NCBI GenBank assembly: GCA_905250075.1
Contig: CAJNOP010000181.1
Coordinates: 62,001-126,000, forward strand
DNA from: Rotaria sp. Silwood1
Lineage: Eukaryota; Rotifera; Eurotatoria; Philodinida; Philodinidae
Reading direction: 5' to 3'
Length of the DNA: 64,000 nucleotides
The position numbers were made by a program, and so were the translations under genes. The notes under the pieces were generated by a model. The model was not told the DNA's origin and made no database searches. It saw only the letters and a list, made by a program, of their open reading frames with translations. Numbering within the stretch: the first letter of the stretch is position 1; the number at the start of each line of letters is the position of its first letter. This document shows positions 14,616 to 33,300 of the stretch, piece after piece.

Positions 14616-17600
14616 ACATTTGTGTAAATAACAGACAAAAGTTTGTTATTAAACTTTATTGTTCATATTTATTTGAGAATCAAATAAAAAAGAAATATAT
14701 TTACATCCGATTCGATAATAGAAAAAAAGATGGTTAAAATTTGTTTGTATAATTGGAATTTCCTCGAAAATACAGTAACCGTATAAGATAAGGGGAAACC
14801 TTTAACAATAATGTATTTGTGGATTTTTTTTTCATAATATTAGACAATTAGCTCAGATTCAGATAGTGATTTTAATAAGCAATGAAATTTTCTATAGTGA
14901 GATTTCATAGATGGCTCACGATGGAAACATTTCTAAAAAAAGTGTATATGATAGTTTTCAGATCACAAAATTATGAAAAACACGAGAGATCACCACATTT
15001 TGTATAACCTTCTCTTTAAAAATGGCATTTTTAAACAATAGCTCCAACATAGTTATCAGAAATCTGGAAAATATTGTGTTCAGTTTCTCAAAAACCTCCA
15101 TTTATGAAATCTTAGTATAGAATGCATTAGTTAGAAGACTCTATTAGCTGTTAAAATAACTGTCTGGATTTGAGTTAATTACCAAAACTTTATAGGAAAA
15201 AAAACTTAAAAATACGTTGCTGTAAAATTTTTATCACTACTTTACATTAATATGATATTTGTTGAACAAAAACATAATTTGGGTTCTTCTCACGCAATGA
15301 AATGTTTGTACTTGTTTATTATTGATTGATATAAAATCTTTTACACTGCTCTTAAAACATTTGAATCTAATTTTATTTTATATGACTTGATTGAAGCTAG
15401 AGTTTTCAAAACATCATATATTTATATTTCCTTGTTCACTTAAAAGACATTTAGATTTCATAGAACATAAGGAAGAGAAAAACGATTTCATGCTATAATG
15501 TGAAATGTTTTTGAGATGTGTTCTTGAATCAAATATGTTTAATTTTAGGCGAAGAAAAGTATAACCATTGTTTCTTTTCGGTCACGTTTGAAATGATATG
15601 TATTATAATGAACTTCAGGGTAATATTCAATTTTTTTCGGCATTCAATCTAAATGGAAAAGCTACTTCATGTTTCTAATATAAGTAGTTTCGTATGTACG
15701 AGACAAATTGTTTTATTCTTGAAAAAAAAGATCTGTTTTTATTGAAGTCTAAAATATGAAAGATACAAGAAATGCACCTAAACCAAGAGAAAAGATGTGA
15801 CTTCAGTATTTCGAATTATGAGCAAAGCACGTTGAGTATCGTACTTCGAAATATTGGAGTCACTTTTTTTCCTTCTTTTGATTGAAACTCACAATATATA
15901 AATAAGACAAGAAAAATAAATTCAATGAATTGCTAAAAATCTCCATCTATACGAAAGTTAATAATGTGTCATAATTTTTACATATAATTCCATTGGTAAG
16001 AATTCTACCCATGAACTGATTATCTCAACAGTAAAGTTTCTTTGTATTGTATTAGTTTTTAGCTTTTAAGATCTAGTACAATGAGAACGTCTTTGTTAAT
16101 CGTTGGCAAATAACAGAATTGTTCTTATACGTTTCGATGTTGATTTGGCTCATAAACTTTGTTCGATAAGATTTTTTAGAGTTTTTATGTTAATTTATAT
16201 AACGGCAGACAAAATTCAATACTGTTTCTTTCTTTTCATTACTAGCAACGATTTCAAATCATGTCTTCATTGATGAGAAATAGAAGGTAAAATTGCTTAA
16301 TTTTTATTTTCTCAAATAACTACGATAAACGTTTCAATCAAAGATGTACAATATGTTGTGTCACACTAATTCCTCTTATTCTGCCATGTGTCAATACTAA
16401 AATTTTTCACGACTGAATACTCCCAAACTCAACAGTTTACTCCATTTTGCGATACTGTTCTCCTCTTTTTGAAAGAGCATGTATTTTTTACAATGGATAA
16501 TTGTCATTTGTTCTTTATTTCATTTCAAATTCATCATTTAGACGTATATTCAAGATGAATAGAATAGTGTCTGTATACACTCATAAATAAGCATACTGAA
16601 TTGTATACAATCATATTTTAATGGTGCATTTAATTTCCTATCATGGTCATATATCTTCTTGATTGTATGTGAAACAATAGGTTCATATATGGAGAAGCAT
16701 GAAGCGTGACGAAAATAATAAGTGAGTGATCTTATCTTCACTAATGAATGTATTTCTTGGTGTACAGCATGGAAATATACAATTGTAATGTTGATTCATA
16801 TAAACCATTGAATGTATTGTTTATGACTGTTACTGTTTAATCTAAGTATTGTGATCGGTAAACTGTAATTCTTATAAATATTATATATAAATGAATAAAC
16901 TTTCACCCAAATTCAAGATAATTTTTTTTCCATTTAATATTGAGTATAGGTGTATTTTTATACTACATTATCGTAGTTTTGATTCATAGTTGACGGTACT
17001 TCGAAATAAAATTATAAAACTTTTATCATTAAAATTATTCATGTATTCGAATAATTATCTCATAAATTTCTTGATAGATTCTACACATTAGGATTAAATT
17101 CATCTCTTGAGGAGAATTTTTTTTTTTGGTTGAATAATTTCAGTTAATATCTTTTCGATTTGCTGAAAATTTTTATCTCAATGTGCTTAGTTCGTAATCG
17201 TATCAACGAATCCTAAATCGATAATATTCAAGTATACATTACGAAGAAGATTTTTTCATATTTCTATCAACTTTATCATATAATAAAATTAGAATATTTG
17301 GATGATTTCACATGGCATTAGATTTCTTTAATGAAGTGCAGTGATCCATACACAACTTTTACAAATATTATAGAACATTTTTAGAAAATTTTATTTTAAT
17401 AACAGTATAATACTTGTGAAAACATTTATTAAGTTTTTGCTTTTCAAAAAGTAATGTCAATGTTCATTTTGGATTAAAAGTGAACTTTTGAATAAAATCA
17501 TTTTAGTATAAATCTGTTTCAAGAAAAATAAAAGGAAATTTTTCAATAAAAATAAAAACGTTAGTTTATTATATTAATTGGTTCTTTGAAGTTAGTGAAT

Positions 17601-18370
17601 TACACTTGCAACTTTATTTTCTTCTCATATATTGATTACTTCAAGTTGAAACTTTACAAATCTACAAAAAAAATTTACATTGGACCTGTATCTTATCTAT
17701 TCGAATGCTATTAAATCTTGAATGAAGGATTAACACGTCAAAGCGCAGCAGTAGAGTTAAATAAACATCAGTGGAAATTATTAATATTATGTCAATGTGT
17801 ATCCGACTTGTATAATAACATAAACTGCATACAAAGGATTCAGTGCGACCTAACTAAACTGTTACGTAACAAATACACGAGTATGTATATAATGGTAATC
17901 ATAGGTAAGCATAGTAAAATATTTGACATGAAAAAATATCCATAACTAATGAGTATACATATAATAGATGAATGCATATTAGAAATTAAGAAAACTAATG
18001 AAAATAGTATGAAAACATACTAGTAAAAAGCTCATTATATGACATATTACAATATTTCGAAAGGTTATCTGAACAAATCGAATAATAATATCTATCCTCA
18101 ATAAATATAAAAGAAGGTTCTTCATGACTTTTATACACCTGCAACTTATTATATATATTAGACGATAGAATGATCAAATAGAATCAAAATATGTGAACTT
18201 TTGTAGACACAAATTTTTATAAACTACAAGAGATCAATAAGAAGTACTAACAATTCCGTAAAAAGACTTTTTTCACTAGAAAAAATGTAAACAAAATAGA
18301 GTTACACTATGGATTGACATTTTGTTTCAGATTGATAGGAAAAACACTATTTATATCTGATATGGTTTTG
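14616..18370. other. Gene-free stretch between GPN1 and the foldback element
   Basis: About 3.8 kb of AT-rich sequence. Past the GPN1 poly(A) signal I found no recognisable gene, RNA or transposase fragment on either strand. A 75-codon frame at 17718-17945 opens with TTG rather than ATG and has no recognisable motif, so I do not call it. Confidence 0.55.
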
Positions 18371-19052
18371 ACTGTGTGAATCGTATCGCCCGAGAAGATT
18401 GTAAATCTGTCACTCCTTTGGATTTCACTTTCAATAGATTAGAACGGTGCAGGATGACATTTTTTACATTTCTGTGTATTTTTGTTATCGAATGCAAAAA
18501 AACAGGCTTTTGAGGATTAAAGTCTTTGGGACCCCCTCCTCCATCCCATTTTTGGAGTTTGTGGCCAATAACTATGTTAACCATAATTTTTACGTTTCCA
18601 ATCTTAATACAAAAAATTATATTGTAAATCGAGGTCATTTTTCATGTTCTACATAATGACATAACAATATGGTTTATCGATTAGTAATAGACCTCGAGTC
18701 ACATACGTACGTTAAGGTACTGTTTGATTATATATAAACTAATGAATAAGTATGATTATTATGTCATCCCATAGAACATGAAAAATGACCTTGCTTTACA
18801 CGAAAAATTAAGGCGTCGAGGTTACAAAAGAAAAAAATTATGGTTAGCATAGTTATTATCCAAAACACCGAAAAGTGATAGTCCCACTAAAACTATTCAG
18901 TCATCGGAAAGTTGATTTTGCATTCAATAAAAAAAAACATATACAGGAATGTGTAAAATATCATGTTTTATTATTCTAACTTATTGAAAGTAAAACCTAA
19001 GAGAACGACATTTTTATGATCTTATCCAACGGTACCGTTTAATGCGAACAAT
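18371..19052. repeat. Long imperfect palindrome (foldback/MITE-like element)
   Basis: The two halves are inverted copies of each other around a centre near 18711, which itself contains the palindrome ACGTACGT. The innermost arms share an 18-nt exact match (18633-18650 against the complement of 18773-18790). Homology continues outwards with substitutions and small indels, for example CTTTCAATA...GTTAGA-like and TAACCATAATTTTT blocks on the left matched by their complements on the right. Arm length is about 340 nt with almost no loop. No transposase frame is present. This fits a non-autonomous foldback transposon or a decayed inverted duplication. The short open frames inside (18351-18638 minus, 18447-18656 plus) are by-products of the repeat. 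Confidence 0.75.
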
Positions 19053-19526
19053 CAGCTGAGTTAACAAAATGCCATTCTATTATTTCAAGACGGATAAGAA
19101 TATTAATGTACATGTTTCATATTTAATTCAAATACATTTCGAATAAAACAAACTTTAAAATAAATGGATATCAAAACTTCCATAGAATACCTCTCAACCA
19201 ATCATTATCAAGCGGTACAATCGTTCAGAAAATTTTCTTCATAATGATTAATAATTGTCTTAATTTTTCAATAGAAAATTCGTAGAAAATTTTTGATGAT
19301 TAACGGATAATTAATTTTTTAATGACTCAATCTTTACAATCAGAGCAAGTTTGTGTATGCATGTGAGAAAGGTTGAAGGAAGAAGAGAAAAATAAATTTT
19401 AACCTATACATATGCGTGTGTAAAATACTTCTCACGCAACAGTGAACACGGCATGTAGCATTTATTTTCGATGATAATATTCTTTTTGTTTAGATCTATT
19501 TGATTCTTTTTATTCTTATTGTAATT

Positions 19527-20371
19527 ATGGGAAAACATCCTGAACATTCAATTGAAGACGACGAGGAAGAAGAAGAATTAGACGAAACAGAATTTATTGT
19601 CGAAAAAATTCTTGATCGAAAAGTTGTCAATGGTGAAGTTTTTTATTTTTTGAAGTGGAAAGGTTTCGATGAATCTGAAAACACATGGGTAAAAGAAAAA
19701 AAAAAAGAAACAAAGCAAATATTGCTAATAGAAAAATAAAATTTCTATTTCATTTTCTTTTATTTAATACAGGAACCCGAAATGAATCTTGATTGTCCAG
19801 AATTAATTGCTGATTATCATAAACGATCAAATACTCAAACTAAAAAATCTTCAAATGAAACAATAATTGAAAATAATACAACAACAACAACAACAAATAA
19901 TAATAATAATCATAACAATAATAATACTTCAAATAAACGAAGATTGGAAGATAGTACTGATCAACAACAACAACAAGAATCTTTAGATACAACGAAAAAA
20001 ACTAAACGTGCGAATGATTTTGGCTATGGACGTGGACTTGAAATTGAAAAAATTCTTGGAGCAACTGATGTCTACGGTGAATTAATGTTTCTGTAAGAAT
20101 GAAAAAAAAAAACTAAATAAATTTTTCTTGTAATATAAAAATATATATTGTCTTTTTTTTTAAACTAGAATCAAATGGCAATCAACCGAAAAACCCGAAT
20201 TAGTACCAGCTCGAATTGGTATGAATTTTAATTTAAAAATATTGAATTCTTAATAAGTTTTTTCTTTTAGCTAATGTTAAAAGTCCTCAACATGTCATTC
20301 GTTTTTATGAAGATCGTTTAACATGGGCTAATACAGATGAAAATACAGCAGTTAATCAAGAAAAACAGTAG
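19527..20371 (+). CDS. Heterochromatin protein 1 / chromobox protein
   Basis: Four exons (19527-19688, 19773-20092, 20169-20218, 20271-20371) give 210 aa, slightly longer than human CBX1/3/5 (about 183-191). HP1 proteins bind methylated H3K9 through the chromodomain and dimerise through the chromoshadow domain to build heterochromatin. After an acidic N-terminus comes a chromodomain (about residues 22-72), with the methyl-lysine cage in F23, W44 and F47; the first position is usually Tyr. A hinge follows with Thr/Asn/Gln homopolymers and KRR/KKTKR basic clusters. The chromoshadow domain starts at [14 protein letters not shown] and ends at FYEDRLTW near the C-terminus. The splice inside the conserved NTW/EPE block, where reading through would add a Lys-rich tail, is confirmed by homology. 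The ATG at 19527 is chosen because the upstream in-frame extension begins with TTG. A candidate poly(A) signal lies at 20793-20798. Confidence 0.93.
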
Positions 20372-23034
20372 AACATTCGTACTGTTTTGTTTGCAATGGG
20401 TTGTTTTCTTTTTTTTCATGTTCTTTAAATTACAATCTATGTGATATGAACATTAAGTTGCTTTATCTTTTTTCCTTTTCAAAGTATATATATGTACTGT
20501 ACCACTCGTTTATGTGTATGATTTAAATATCATTTCCTCTATGATGCATTTGTTTTTTTTTCTTTTTGGATCATACTACTAAAGAGGGAGAAAAACATAG
20601 AAAATTTTCGAATATAAATATATATGTTTTATCGTTCGTTAATGCATGCTTGCCATTCTCATTCATTCCATTGGTCCATATGTGTGTGTGTAACATTTAA
20701 TTATGTCTGGTTTCAGACTATTGTTGTAAAGTGTAACATCGTGAGTGTTTTATGCTTATGCGTTATTTCTTTATTTCGCCTTTGTGTTTTATAATAAAAA
20801 TAAATATATGAACATTGGATGAGAAAAAAATTATCGAAAAAAAAACAGATTCGTGCAGATACATTAAATTAAAATTTTTTGTTTCCTATATTTAGTAGAA
20901 GCATAAGATGAAGATACAAATAAAAACTTGTCATAGAAAAGTGTATTCTATTGCAACAAGAAAATACTGAAATCTCATGTGTACATTAAAGGAAATATTT
21001 CGGACTGGATAGCCTTCGAACTTTTTCTTTGTCGGGTGACTATCAACCTATTTCTTGTTGTTTTCGGCATGAAATGGATGAATTTTGAAGGTGTCCTAAT
21101 CAAGAATATTTTCTAAAATTTTCATTGATGTTTGGTGTTTTTCTTTCTGAACATGATTACTTTCCAGTAGGTTTCAAAGAAATTCACTTGGTTTCGAAGC
21201 CTAGGATTATCAACATGCATTAAAGAGAACATTATTCTAAAAAAATGTTCTACATATGTATATTGATGAAATGCTCTTTCTCCTATTTTTAGTTGTTCTC
21301 CATTTTAAAACTTTTAAATAGATTAACAAGTAAAATTTCGAATAAGTTGACTACCGTAAAAACTGAGAGATGAAGAAAAATATCATCATTATATATGTTC
21401 TAGCTGCTATTGTTGATAGTAGATGACATAGTTTGGTATTGATGTTTTTTAATTAAAAATAAAATAACTCGTAGAAATGATTAATGACTGAACGTAGTTT
21501 TTGTTAATAGATATGAAAAACTCTGTTGTTAAGAATAAATATTCAAGCTTTAAGTTATCTTTTCTTTTTTATTTTCGTTAAATGATAGGTGAAAACATTT
21601 ATTTCGTTATTTTGTTTGAATTTATAATCACGATCCAACTATTTTCTTTTCGATCGGTCAACTTTGATCATATCAATAGTATCTTTATGCGAGAGACAGT
21701 TGATGAATAGTAGTCGGTTTCAATCAATAAAAAGAAAAAGTGAGAAAAAAAAAGAGAGACAGTTTAATAGTTTTCGTTATGTAAACATGAAGCTGTCGAA
21801 TATATCTCAGAAAAAGCAATATTCGACACGGTCAATATGATGTGAATTACGTCATCTAGTTTTATAAATTATATAGTAACAGTGGGACAGTTTCTATTCA
21901 TATTATTGAAGATGTAAACTAATAGTTCAACAAAAATAATAAGCTTCTCTAGACAACGAACTATACATTAAAAATACATGATTAGAATTTATTGAAGTAT
22001 CATTTATACTCTATTTTAGTATATATTGAACTGTAATTAAAACATTTTATACAAAAAATGTATAAAAACATTCCGAAGTAATATCATTATGCATATCTAT
22101 AGCACATTCAATTCTAATTGTGTATAATTCATTATTTTTTTCTTGTTGTCTTTTGATACAATTAAATACAAGAAAAAAAGTAAAATGCACTTTGTCGCTG
22201 TTATTAATCGATAAGTCATCGGTATGCTCAGACAACCGTTATATACAGACACATATGTGATAAAAGAAAGAATACTCATATTTATACATATCAGATCAAG
22301 TGCATCTTGATAAAAACTCTTAGCAAACTATACTAAGTACACTTATCAATTTAATGAAAAAAAAATTGAGAATATGCTTCATTCTGTTTTTCTTTGCAAT
22401 CGAGCAAAAATATTCATCATCATATCTACACTTTAAATCCCACATCGTTTAAGAAAAACAATATCATAATACTTTTTTTTGATATTGTAACAACTTGTTA
22501 CAAGTTTATTTTCCTATGCTATTCGAATTTTATTTTTTTTTTGTTAATAAAGTTTCTCTGTCTGTCTGCTATATGACACGCAGAAGAAAAAAAAATTTTG
22601 TTTTTTGTTTTAAACATATAGTATAGAATAGAAAAAAAAATAAAGGCAGAAGAACAACAATCAACAGTTTTCTGATACATATTACGAACACTACTGCCGC
22701 TGCTGTCGCTGCTGCAAATAACGAAAATTTTACGTTCATGTTTTAAGGTTTTTTTTTTATCTGACTCGTACAAACGCGCACACATACAATTAGTAATAAT
22801 AACAATAAGAAATAAAGAATGAAATCAACATGAGACAAAAAAAAAGAGAAAAACATAAGCTCAAGAGATGAACATATTCATTCGATTGAATTGAATTATA
22901 GAGAAAAGACGAGAGAAAGAGAGAGACAAAAATTACAAACCGCGTAAGTACAAGCCACGAAAAAAGAAAAAAAAAATAATTTGCACTATGATGAGAGAGA
23001 AGATTAGAGCAACTATGTGTCTATTTATTGTATT
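20372..23034. other. Convergent 3' region between CBX and PLK1 genes
   Basis: About 2.7 kb separating two convergently transcribed genes. The left part contains the CBX 3' UTR (AATAAA at 20793-20798) and the right end the PLK1 3' UTR; an AATAAA on the minus strand lies at 23024-23029, only a few nt past the PLK1 stop. The middle holds only short random frames. I see no RNA gene or mobile element in it. Confidence 0.55.
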
Positions 23035-27140
<4,106 letters not shown>

Positions 27141-27794
27141 ACTTTTCTTTTCAATAAATTTCTTTCTCTCTCTCTCTCTATATATATATATAATATAATA
27201 TTCAAGTATATAGGTAAATATTTAGAGTTGTTATTGTTATTGCTCGTGAAAGAGAAGCAGTATGATCATCTAAAAATGGTAATACACATCTATACGTATA
27301 GTATGTCTTTTAGACGTACAATGATTATGTTCGTCGGCAAGAAAGATAAACATTAACAGAAATAAAGATTTAACAACCAATAGGTTATATACGATATACT
27401 ATGCGCTTCTAAATCGTTCGACTGTAGATTTTTATTTTTATTTTTTTTCTTCTATCATAGTATTATTATAACAACGTGCCTCTTCATTCTGTTTGTATCT
27501 ATTTTTATTCTGCATTTTCGGCCTCGATATGAGAAATAAGAACCTCATATGATGATATGACTCTTTTTTTTAACTTTTGTAAACAAGTCTTTGTTTGTTT
27601 GGAGACCAATGAACCATCATTTTAGAATTTATTGTTTTAAATTTGATTCAGTGTCGCTATTTGCATTGAATATAATAAAAGAAATTGAATAACAGCATAA
27701 AAGACACAACATGATTTATATTTATTTTCAATTTGATAAATGAAAACAAAAACATTGACGTATACACGTATAAGAAAAATGTAATATTTGATTA
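27141..27794. other. PLK1 upstream region and DNAAF1 3' end
   Basis: About 650 nt between two genes both on the minus strand. The left side should hold the PLK1 promoter and leader, including a CT/TA microsatellite at about 27166-27192. Near the right end, TTTATT at 27721-27726 reads as AATAAA on the minus strand, about 70 nt past the DNAAF1 stop. No coding signal was seen. Confidence 0.55.
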
Positions 27795-30374
27795 TTACAA
27801 TTCTTCAATCAATTTTCGTGTTGTTGTTGTTGGTTTTTTTGGAGATTCGATTGATGGTTCTTTGAAATTATCTAAGAAAAAAAAACAAAAAAAAATTTTT
27901 TTAGTTTTTGTTAAAAATAATAAGGAATTGTTATGATATAGTAAATAGATATTATTTAGAAGGAAAAAATAAATACTTACCAATTGGTGTCGGATCTTCA
28001 TCAATATCATCCATATCAACAATTTTCAATCTTACTGATTTTTCACTTGCATCACTATTTGCTTCTGTAAGAATAAGATAAATATAAATGACATTCAATA
28101 ATAAATAATATTTGCGTACTTTGAAATCCTCCAAATATAGTATCAAATGATGAACGACTCACAACATTTTCTAATGGTGGTCGAATAAATGGAATATCTG
28201 ATAAATAGAAATTTTAGAAAAAAGAAAAAAATGTTAAATTCCATATGATTTTTATCTACCAGTATCATCTTCTTTTGGTTTTTCAATTGATACAGTATCT
28301 GTAACTGTATCAATTAGTTCATTTTCTTTTTCTATATCGGATTCATCAACATCTTCAAGTGGTGGTGGTTCATCTTCATCATTTATTGGTTCTTGTTCAT
28401 TGTTTTCATCTTCTTCATTATCAGTTTCTTTGTCTCCGGTTAATTCATTTTCAGTTTGTTCTATATCATTTTGATTTTCACCACGATCACCCAAATAATT
28501 ACGACGCATCAACAATAAATCTATCAATTTAATATATATTATCTTCTATTAATTAATAAATAATATTTAATTACCATTAACAGGTTTTGTACTACGTTTT
28601 CGTTCAGGTGTTTCCCATAATTGACGTTCTTCACGTTCAGCTTCTCGACCACCACGAGCCCTAAACAAAAAACAAATTAAAATAACTATAAAAAAATCTA
28701 TTATTAAATTTTACCATGCATTTGCACATGCTCGATCTCTTGGAAATACTGGTCGATCATCAAGATAAGTTAAATTAACCTATAGAATAATCCACAAAAA
28801 ACAAAATTCAAAAATATAATTTCATTAAAAAAAAAACACTTACACATCCGAGTGTCATTGTTCGTCGATAATCTTTGACATTTTTTAATAATGGATTACC
28901 CATCAGATTGATTACACGCTAAATTAAGATATTAAATATATGTATTCTAGTCAAAAGTAAAATTTCAATTTTTTGATGAATACGAAAAAGTACAGAAAGA
29001 CAAATGATTTAAGTAGAAAGATATTTTTTTTACTTTACAAAATTTATTAATAGATATTATATGAAGAGTATTGGCGAATCTGAACCCGAGCTTTTCTCTA
29101 CCAATATCTAGCACTCTCTGTGTACACGAACAAGTGAAGGATCAAGACTTTAGTTGTTCACTTTTTCACCAGTTGATGCTAAATAAATTAAAAGTTTTCA
29201 CTTAGTCCAAAAACACATTATGTTAACGAAAAAAAAGGAATTGATTAACAAATTCTTCAGTTGTACGGAATAGCTTTACTTGTATTTATATATACGAGAT
29301 GAAGCAAGAATATCTCCTATACAACAATGCAGAGAGCTGCAAGTCTGTTTTTTGAGGACTCAGACCAGACCTAGACATGATAAAACCATACTTTGATACT
29401 CTCAATGAAATTTTCTAATCGAAATCGAATAGTCGCTCTGAAGATACGAGATATTTTTTTTTTGTATTTAATGATTAGTGCACCCTACATATTTCGAAGA
29501 CGACTAGAGTTCATTGGGTTCAAAATTTCCAGACCTGACTTCCAAATGAACCTAGTACTAACCCGATGAATTCTACTATGGATGGAATAGAGAACCCGTT
29601 CTCACCTATAACTAGTCTTATCAAAATTTTAACTTTCTTTGTTCATCAAAAATAAATTTCAACATTGACCAAAACATATATACATGAAATTTTTGTAAAA
29701 TAACTTACTACACTTTGCATTTGACTAAAAACTTCTACAGCATCAGGATCTTCAATTAAATTATGTGATAAATCCACGACACTTAAACTTTTACATTCTT
29801 TTAAATGTTCAATATCTTCAACTGTTTCAAGTTTATTATGTGATAAATAAAGTGAATTTAATTTTGGTAAAGCCGCTATAAATTAAAAATAAAATTTTAA
29901 TATTCAAACAAATATTTATATGTATTTTGATTTTAACTTACATAAATTTTCAATTTTAGTTATATAATTATTTGATAAATTAATTGTATCCAAATATTGT
30001 AAATGATCTAAATTTTCAATTTTACTTATTAAATTTTGATGTAAATAAAGACAACGTAATTCTAATTGTTGATCAAGATTTTCAATACGTTGTATACCAT
30101 TTGATTCAAGCCAAAGACATTTTAATCCAACATATTCTTCTAAATTTTCAATACGACCAAAACCTTTAAAATGTAAATAGAGAACATCATTTAAATATGG
30201 TGTTTGATATAATTTATGTTCTTTGCAATGTTTTTTAATAAATTCTTTTGTCATTCGAGGATAACGTAAATCATCTTTTTTTTGTTGTTCTTCAGTTTTA
30301 TTCGATGACGATGGTGTTAATTGTGCTGGAACAAGCATTTTATTAACAGTTGATTCAATTGTTTCAGTTAGCAT
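27795..30374 (-). CDS. DNAAF1: Dynein axonemal assembly factor 1 (LRRC50)
   Basis: Nine minus-strand exons: 30374-29942, 29875-29709, 28918-28844, 28779-28715, 28660-28575, 28520-28260, 28197-28120, 28064-27981, 27871-27795. Phases agree throughout, giving 441 aa. DNAAF1 is a cytoplasmic factor for preassembly of ciliary outer and inner dynein arms. The N-terminus has the family block [19 protein letters not shown]. Tandem leucine-rich repeats follow ([80 protein letters not shown]). They close with the LRR cap [21 protein letters not shown], which is very characteristic of LRRC50. The C-terminal half is acidic and shorter than in vertebrates. The ATG at 30374 is preferred over an upstream in-frame TTG. 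Intron 2 is 790 nt; all others are under 100 nt. Confidence 0.93.
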
Positions 30375-33300
30375 TTTTGTAATGAAAATGATGAACAAGA
30401 ATATATTTCGAGAAAATGAATCGAGATTTTTTGAGAATAGTTGCCATTATGATTAAAGATTTTGTTTGGTTACTAAGGAAAAAAATGTGGAGAATATTCT
30501 CTAGATATATTTCTTTTTTTATTTATGAAAATTTTTATTTTATATTTTATTCTATTATATAGAAGTATATTTTGCTTATAAAAAAGTTGATATAGTATTT
30601 TGAGATAGAGAGCGCTAGAATTGTTTTGCCAAAGTTTTCAAATGGATAAATATAAAAACCAATCCAATTCCTTTACATTTGAAAGGCAAGAAGAGTGGAC
30701 GATTATAAATATATAATTTTTATTTAATAATTAAATTTGTTAATATGAGAATATATCATTCTGTTATTAAATGATAATGTTAATCTTAACCAATTGTGTT
30801 ATTACAAACGAAAATATACCAGTATTTAATTCACAAAGATGAGAAGAAAGTTATTATTTACCAATAGTATTTTCTATATGTATCCATTGGAGTGAAACAA
30901 TATGATTAAAGCTATTATTTTGTTTATTCAATTTTAATAATAAATCATTTCCTGTACTTGTGTAATGAATTGTTGTTTAATTATCATTTCGTTCTTGGAT
31001 TATATTGAATATTGATGAACAAAAATTAACAAAATTTTATTTTTTTTGAGGTAAGTTTCACATAAAAATTTTTAAAAAGATTATTATAAAATTGAATAAG
31101 ACTGTAGGCTTTTCTTCTTACTTTAACATCTTCACCTTCTTTTGAAAATTCGATCTTGGATCAGATTTATTCGAATTGCCTAGAACTTGCAGCTCTATAT
31201 CATGATGTTTTCAGAAAATATTCATCAAGCTACGGTCAAAAATAACTCATATGACAAGTCAAGATTCTTTGTAGATCCTCATTCTATATTTTTTAATTTG
31301 AAATCGCATGTTAGACTATAGCAACTGACAGAAATTTTTTAATTAAATTGTTACTTTTTATGAGAACAAAGAAAAAGATGACAAGTTCAAGACCTCCAAA
31401 GAACTCTCAAAAAATGGTCATCAATTTGTAAATGTGCATTTTAATATAAGAATAAAAGAGTACAACTCAAAAGATGAGCGCTATCTAGCACTGCACTTTT
31501 ACATGTTCTCTCAAATAAAAAAACTATATAGAACAAAGTCCATCTGAGAATTCTGAGATTTGCAATCAGGATAACATAAATACACAAAAAAAACGAAAAA
31601 AGATTTCCCATTTTCACGAATAAAAAAACGTTTTCCAGCAGAAATGTGTGAAAACCATCGAAAATTCCTGGAAAAACCAAGTACTAAATACAAAGCCATA
31701 TAGCTTGTGACGGATTCGATCTTCAATTATCGTTTCCCATGAATTTATCTTAATTTCGGATAATCTGACGAAAATGCACTTTCTTGAAGGAGTGGAAGCC
31801 TTAAAACATATATCTATTCTTGAATTTAGTTGATGATTCAATGCAACTATTCTCTTTCCCGAAATATAAATATTTCTGAATGGTAGAGGTTTATTATGTA
31901 CGACTTCAATGTGATTTATTAGAGGTTAATTATTATTTTAAAAAAATCTAAATAACCTACAGTCTTTTTAGATATTTAACTTTTACTAATCAGAGAAGTT
32001 TCTCAACCGATCATACGCTCTATTCTGTTGGTACGATTTGTAATATCTAGATCCAAATGATTTTTCAAATATACTGAAAAGAATTCTGGCTCTTAGCTTG
32101 TTATTGCGTAGATTACTGCCAATTGACCGTCATTTTTGAATGAATGCCATAATCTTTTGCAAGAACACCAAGGCAACTGATTTTCGAATTTTGACTTGAA
32201 ATTTTGTACAGAGTTAGACCTTCATGAGAATAGTTTATTGTCAAAGCTGCAGATCTTTTGATTTACTTTTATCCTGAAACAAGAACATCGAATGTACCAT
32301 AATATGTGAGAGACATAAATGAAACACTGTTACCATAGCTATGTCTTAGGATAGACACAATGATAAGAATTAAAGCATTCACAAGAAACTGTTCTCACTA
32401 AGAGCTGTCTCTGTGCAAGGTTTCAAATGAAAAATCGAAAATCAGCCTTTCTGCTATCATGACATTAAGTTAAAAACTAATATGAAAATGGAATCTCTCA
32501 TTAGTAATAATCTAAGGACCTAAACTATTTGTAAGGTATTCATAGTTCATTTGATTTTTTTTCCTATCCATGTCGATTCTGCTTAATGTTATTTTGAAAG
32601 AAAAAGAAAGAACTAATAATTCAATTCCTTCGCATGTGTTCTAATACCCACTAGAACTAAAATGATGTCTCATTATTAATTTCAATCATGTAAGAATTAA
32701 GGATACTGTGTTATACAAGTTAGCGCTTGACGAAAGGCTAGCTTTCTGAGTTTTTATCCTATTTTCTTATATAGACTTTTTTTAAAAGTTTATCTCTGTT
32801 AAGAAGAATTCTATTCTTATATGAAGTATTAATGTTCAAATCTGATTTGATTTTTAATTAAAACATCAAGATAATCATCTTAACAGACTTAACAATATTT
32901 TTTTTTCTCACTCTATATTTATATTTCACATAATCATGTACAAAACAAAAAATCAATTCATCTAATATTTGCATGAAGACTTTGTGTATAAATTTAGAAA
33001 TGATATATTCCAGACGACAATATTAGTTTTCAATGTATACAAAAAGTACTGACTGAATTCTATTCTCTCTTAGTTGAACTAGGTCATTCTTTTTTTTTTC
33101 TATTTTTCTTCTTTTGTTCTATTAATCTGTCCGAAAGAGAAGTTAGGGAAGAGACAATGAAAAATTGTGGTCATTATTCTTGATATATAGAACAACAAAA
33201 AAAAAGAGGAGGGAAAGAGAAAAAGAAATTAGAGCAAGTTTTTTGTTCTGGCCTCAACTTTGCTTCTTTTCTCTTGATGATGTATGTGTGTATGTGCATG

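Noticed and set aside
17718..17945. 75-codon plus-strand frame in the GPN1-CBX interval
   Set aside because: It opens with TTG, has no ATG near its start, no recognisable motif and no splice partners; such lengths arise by chance in several kb of sequence.
31441..31841. Three overlapping minus-strand frames
   Set aside because: All three frames are open together with no conserved motif, indicating a stop-poor stretch rather than a gene.
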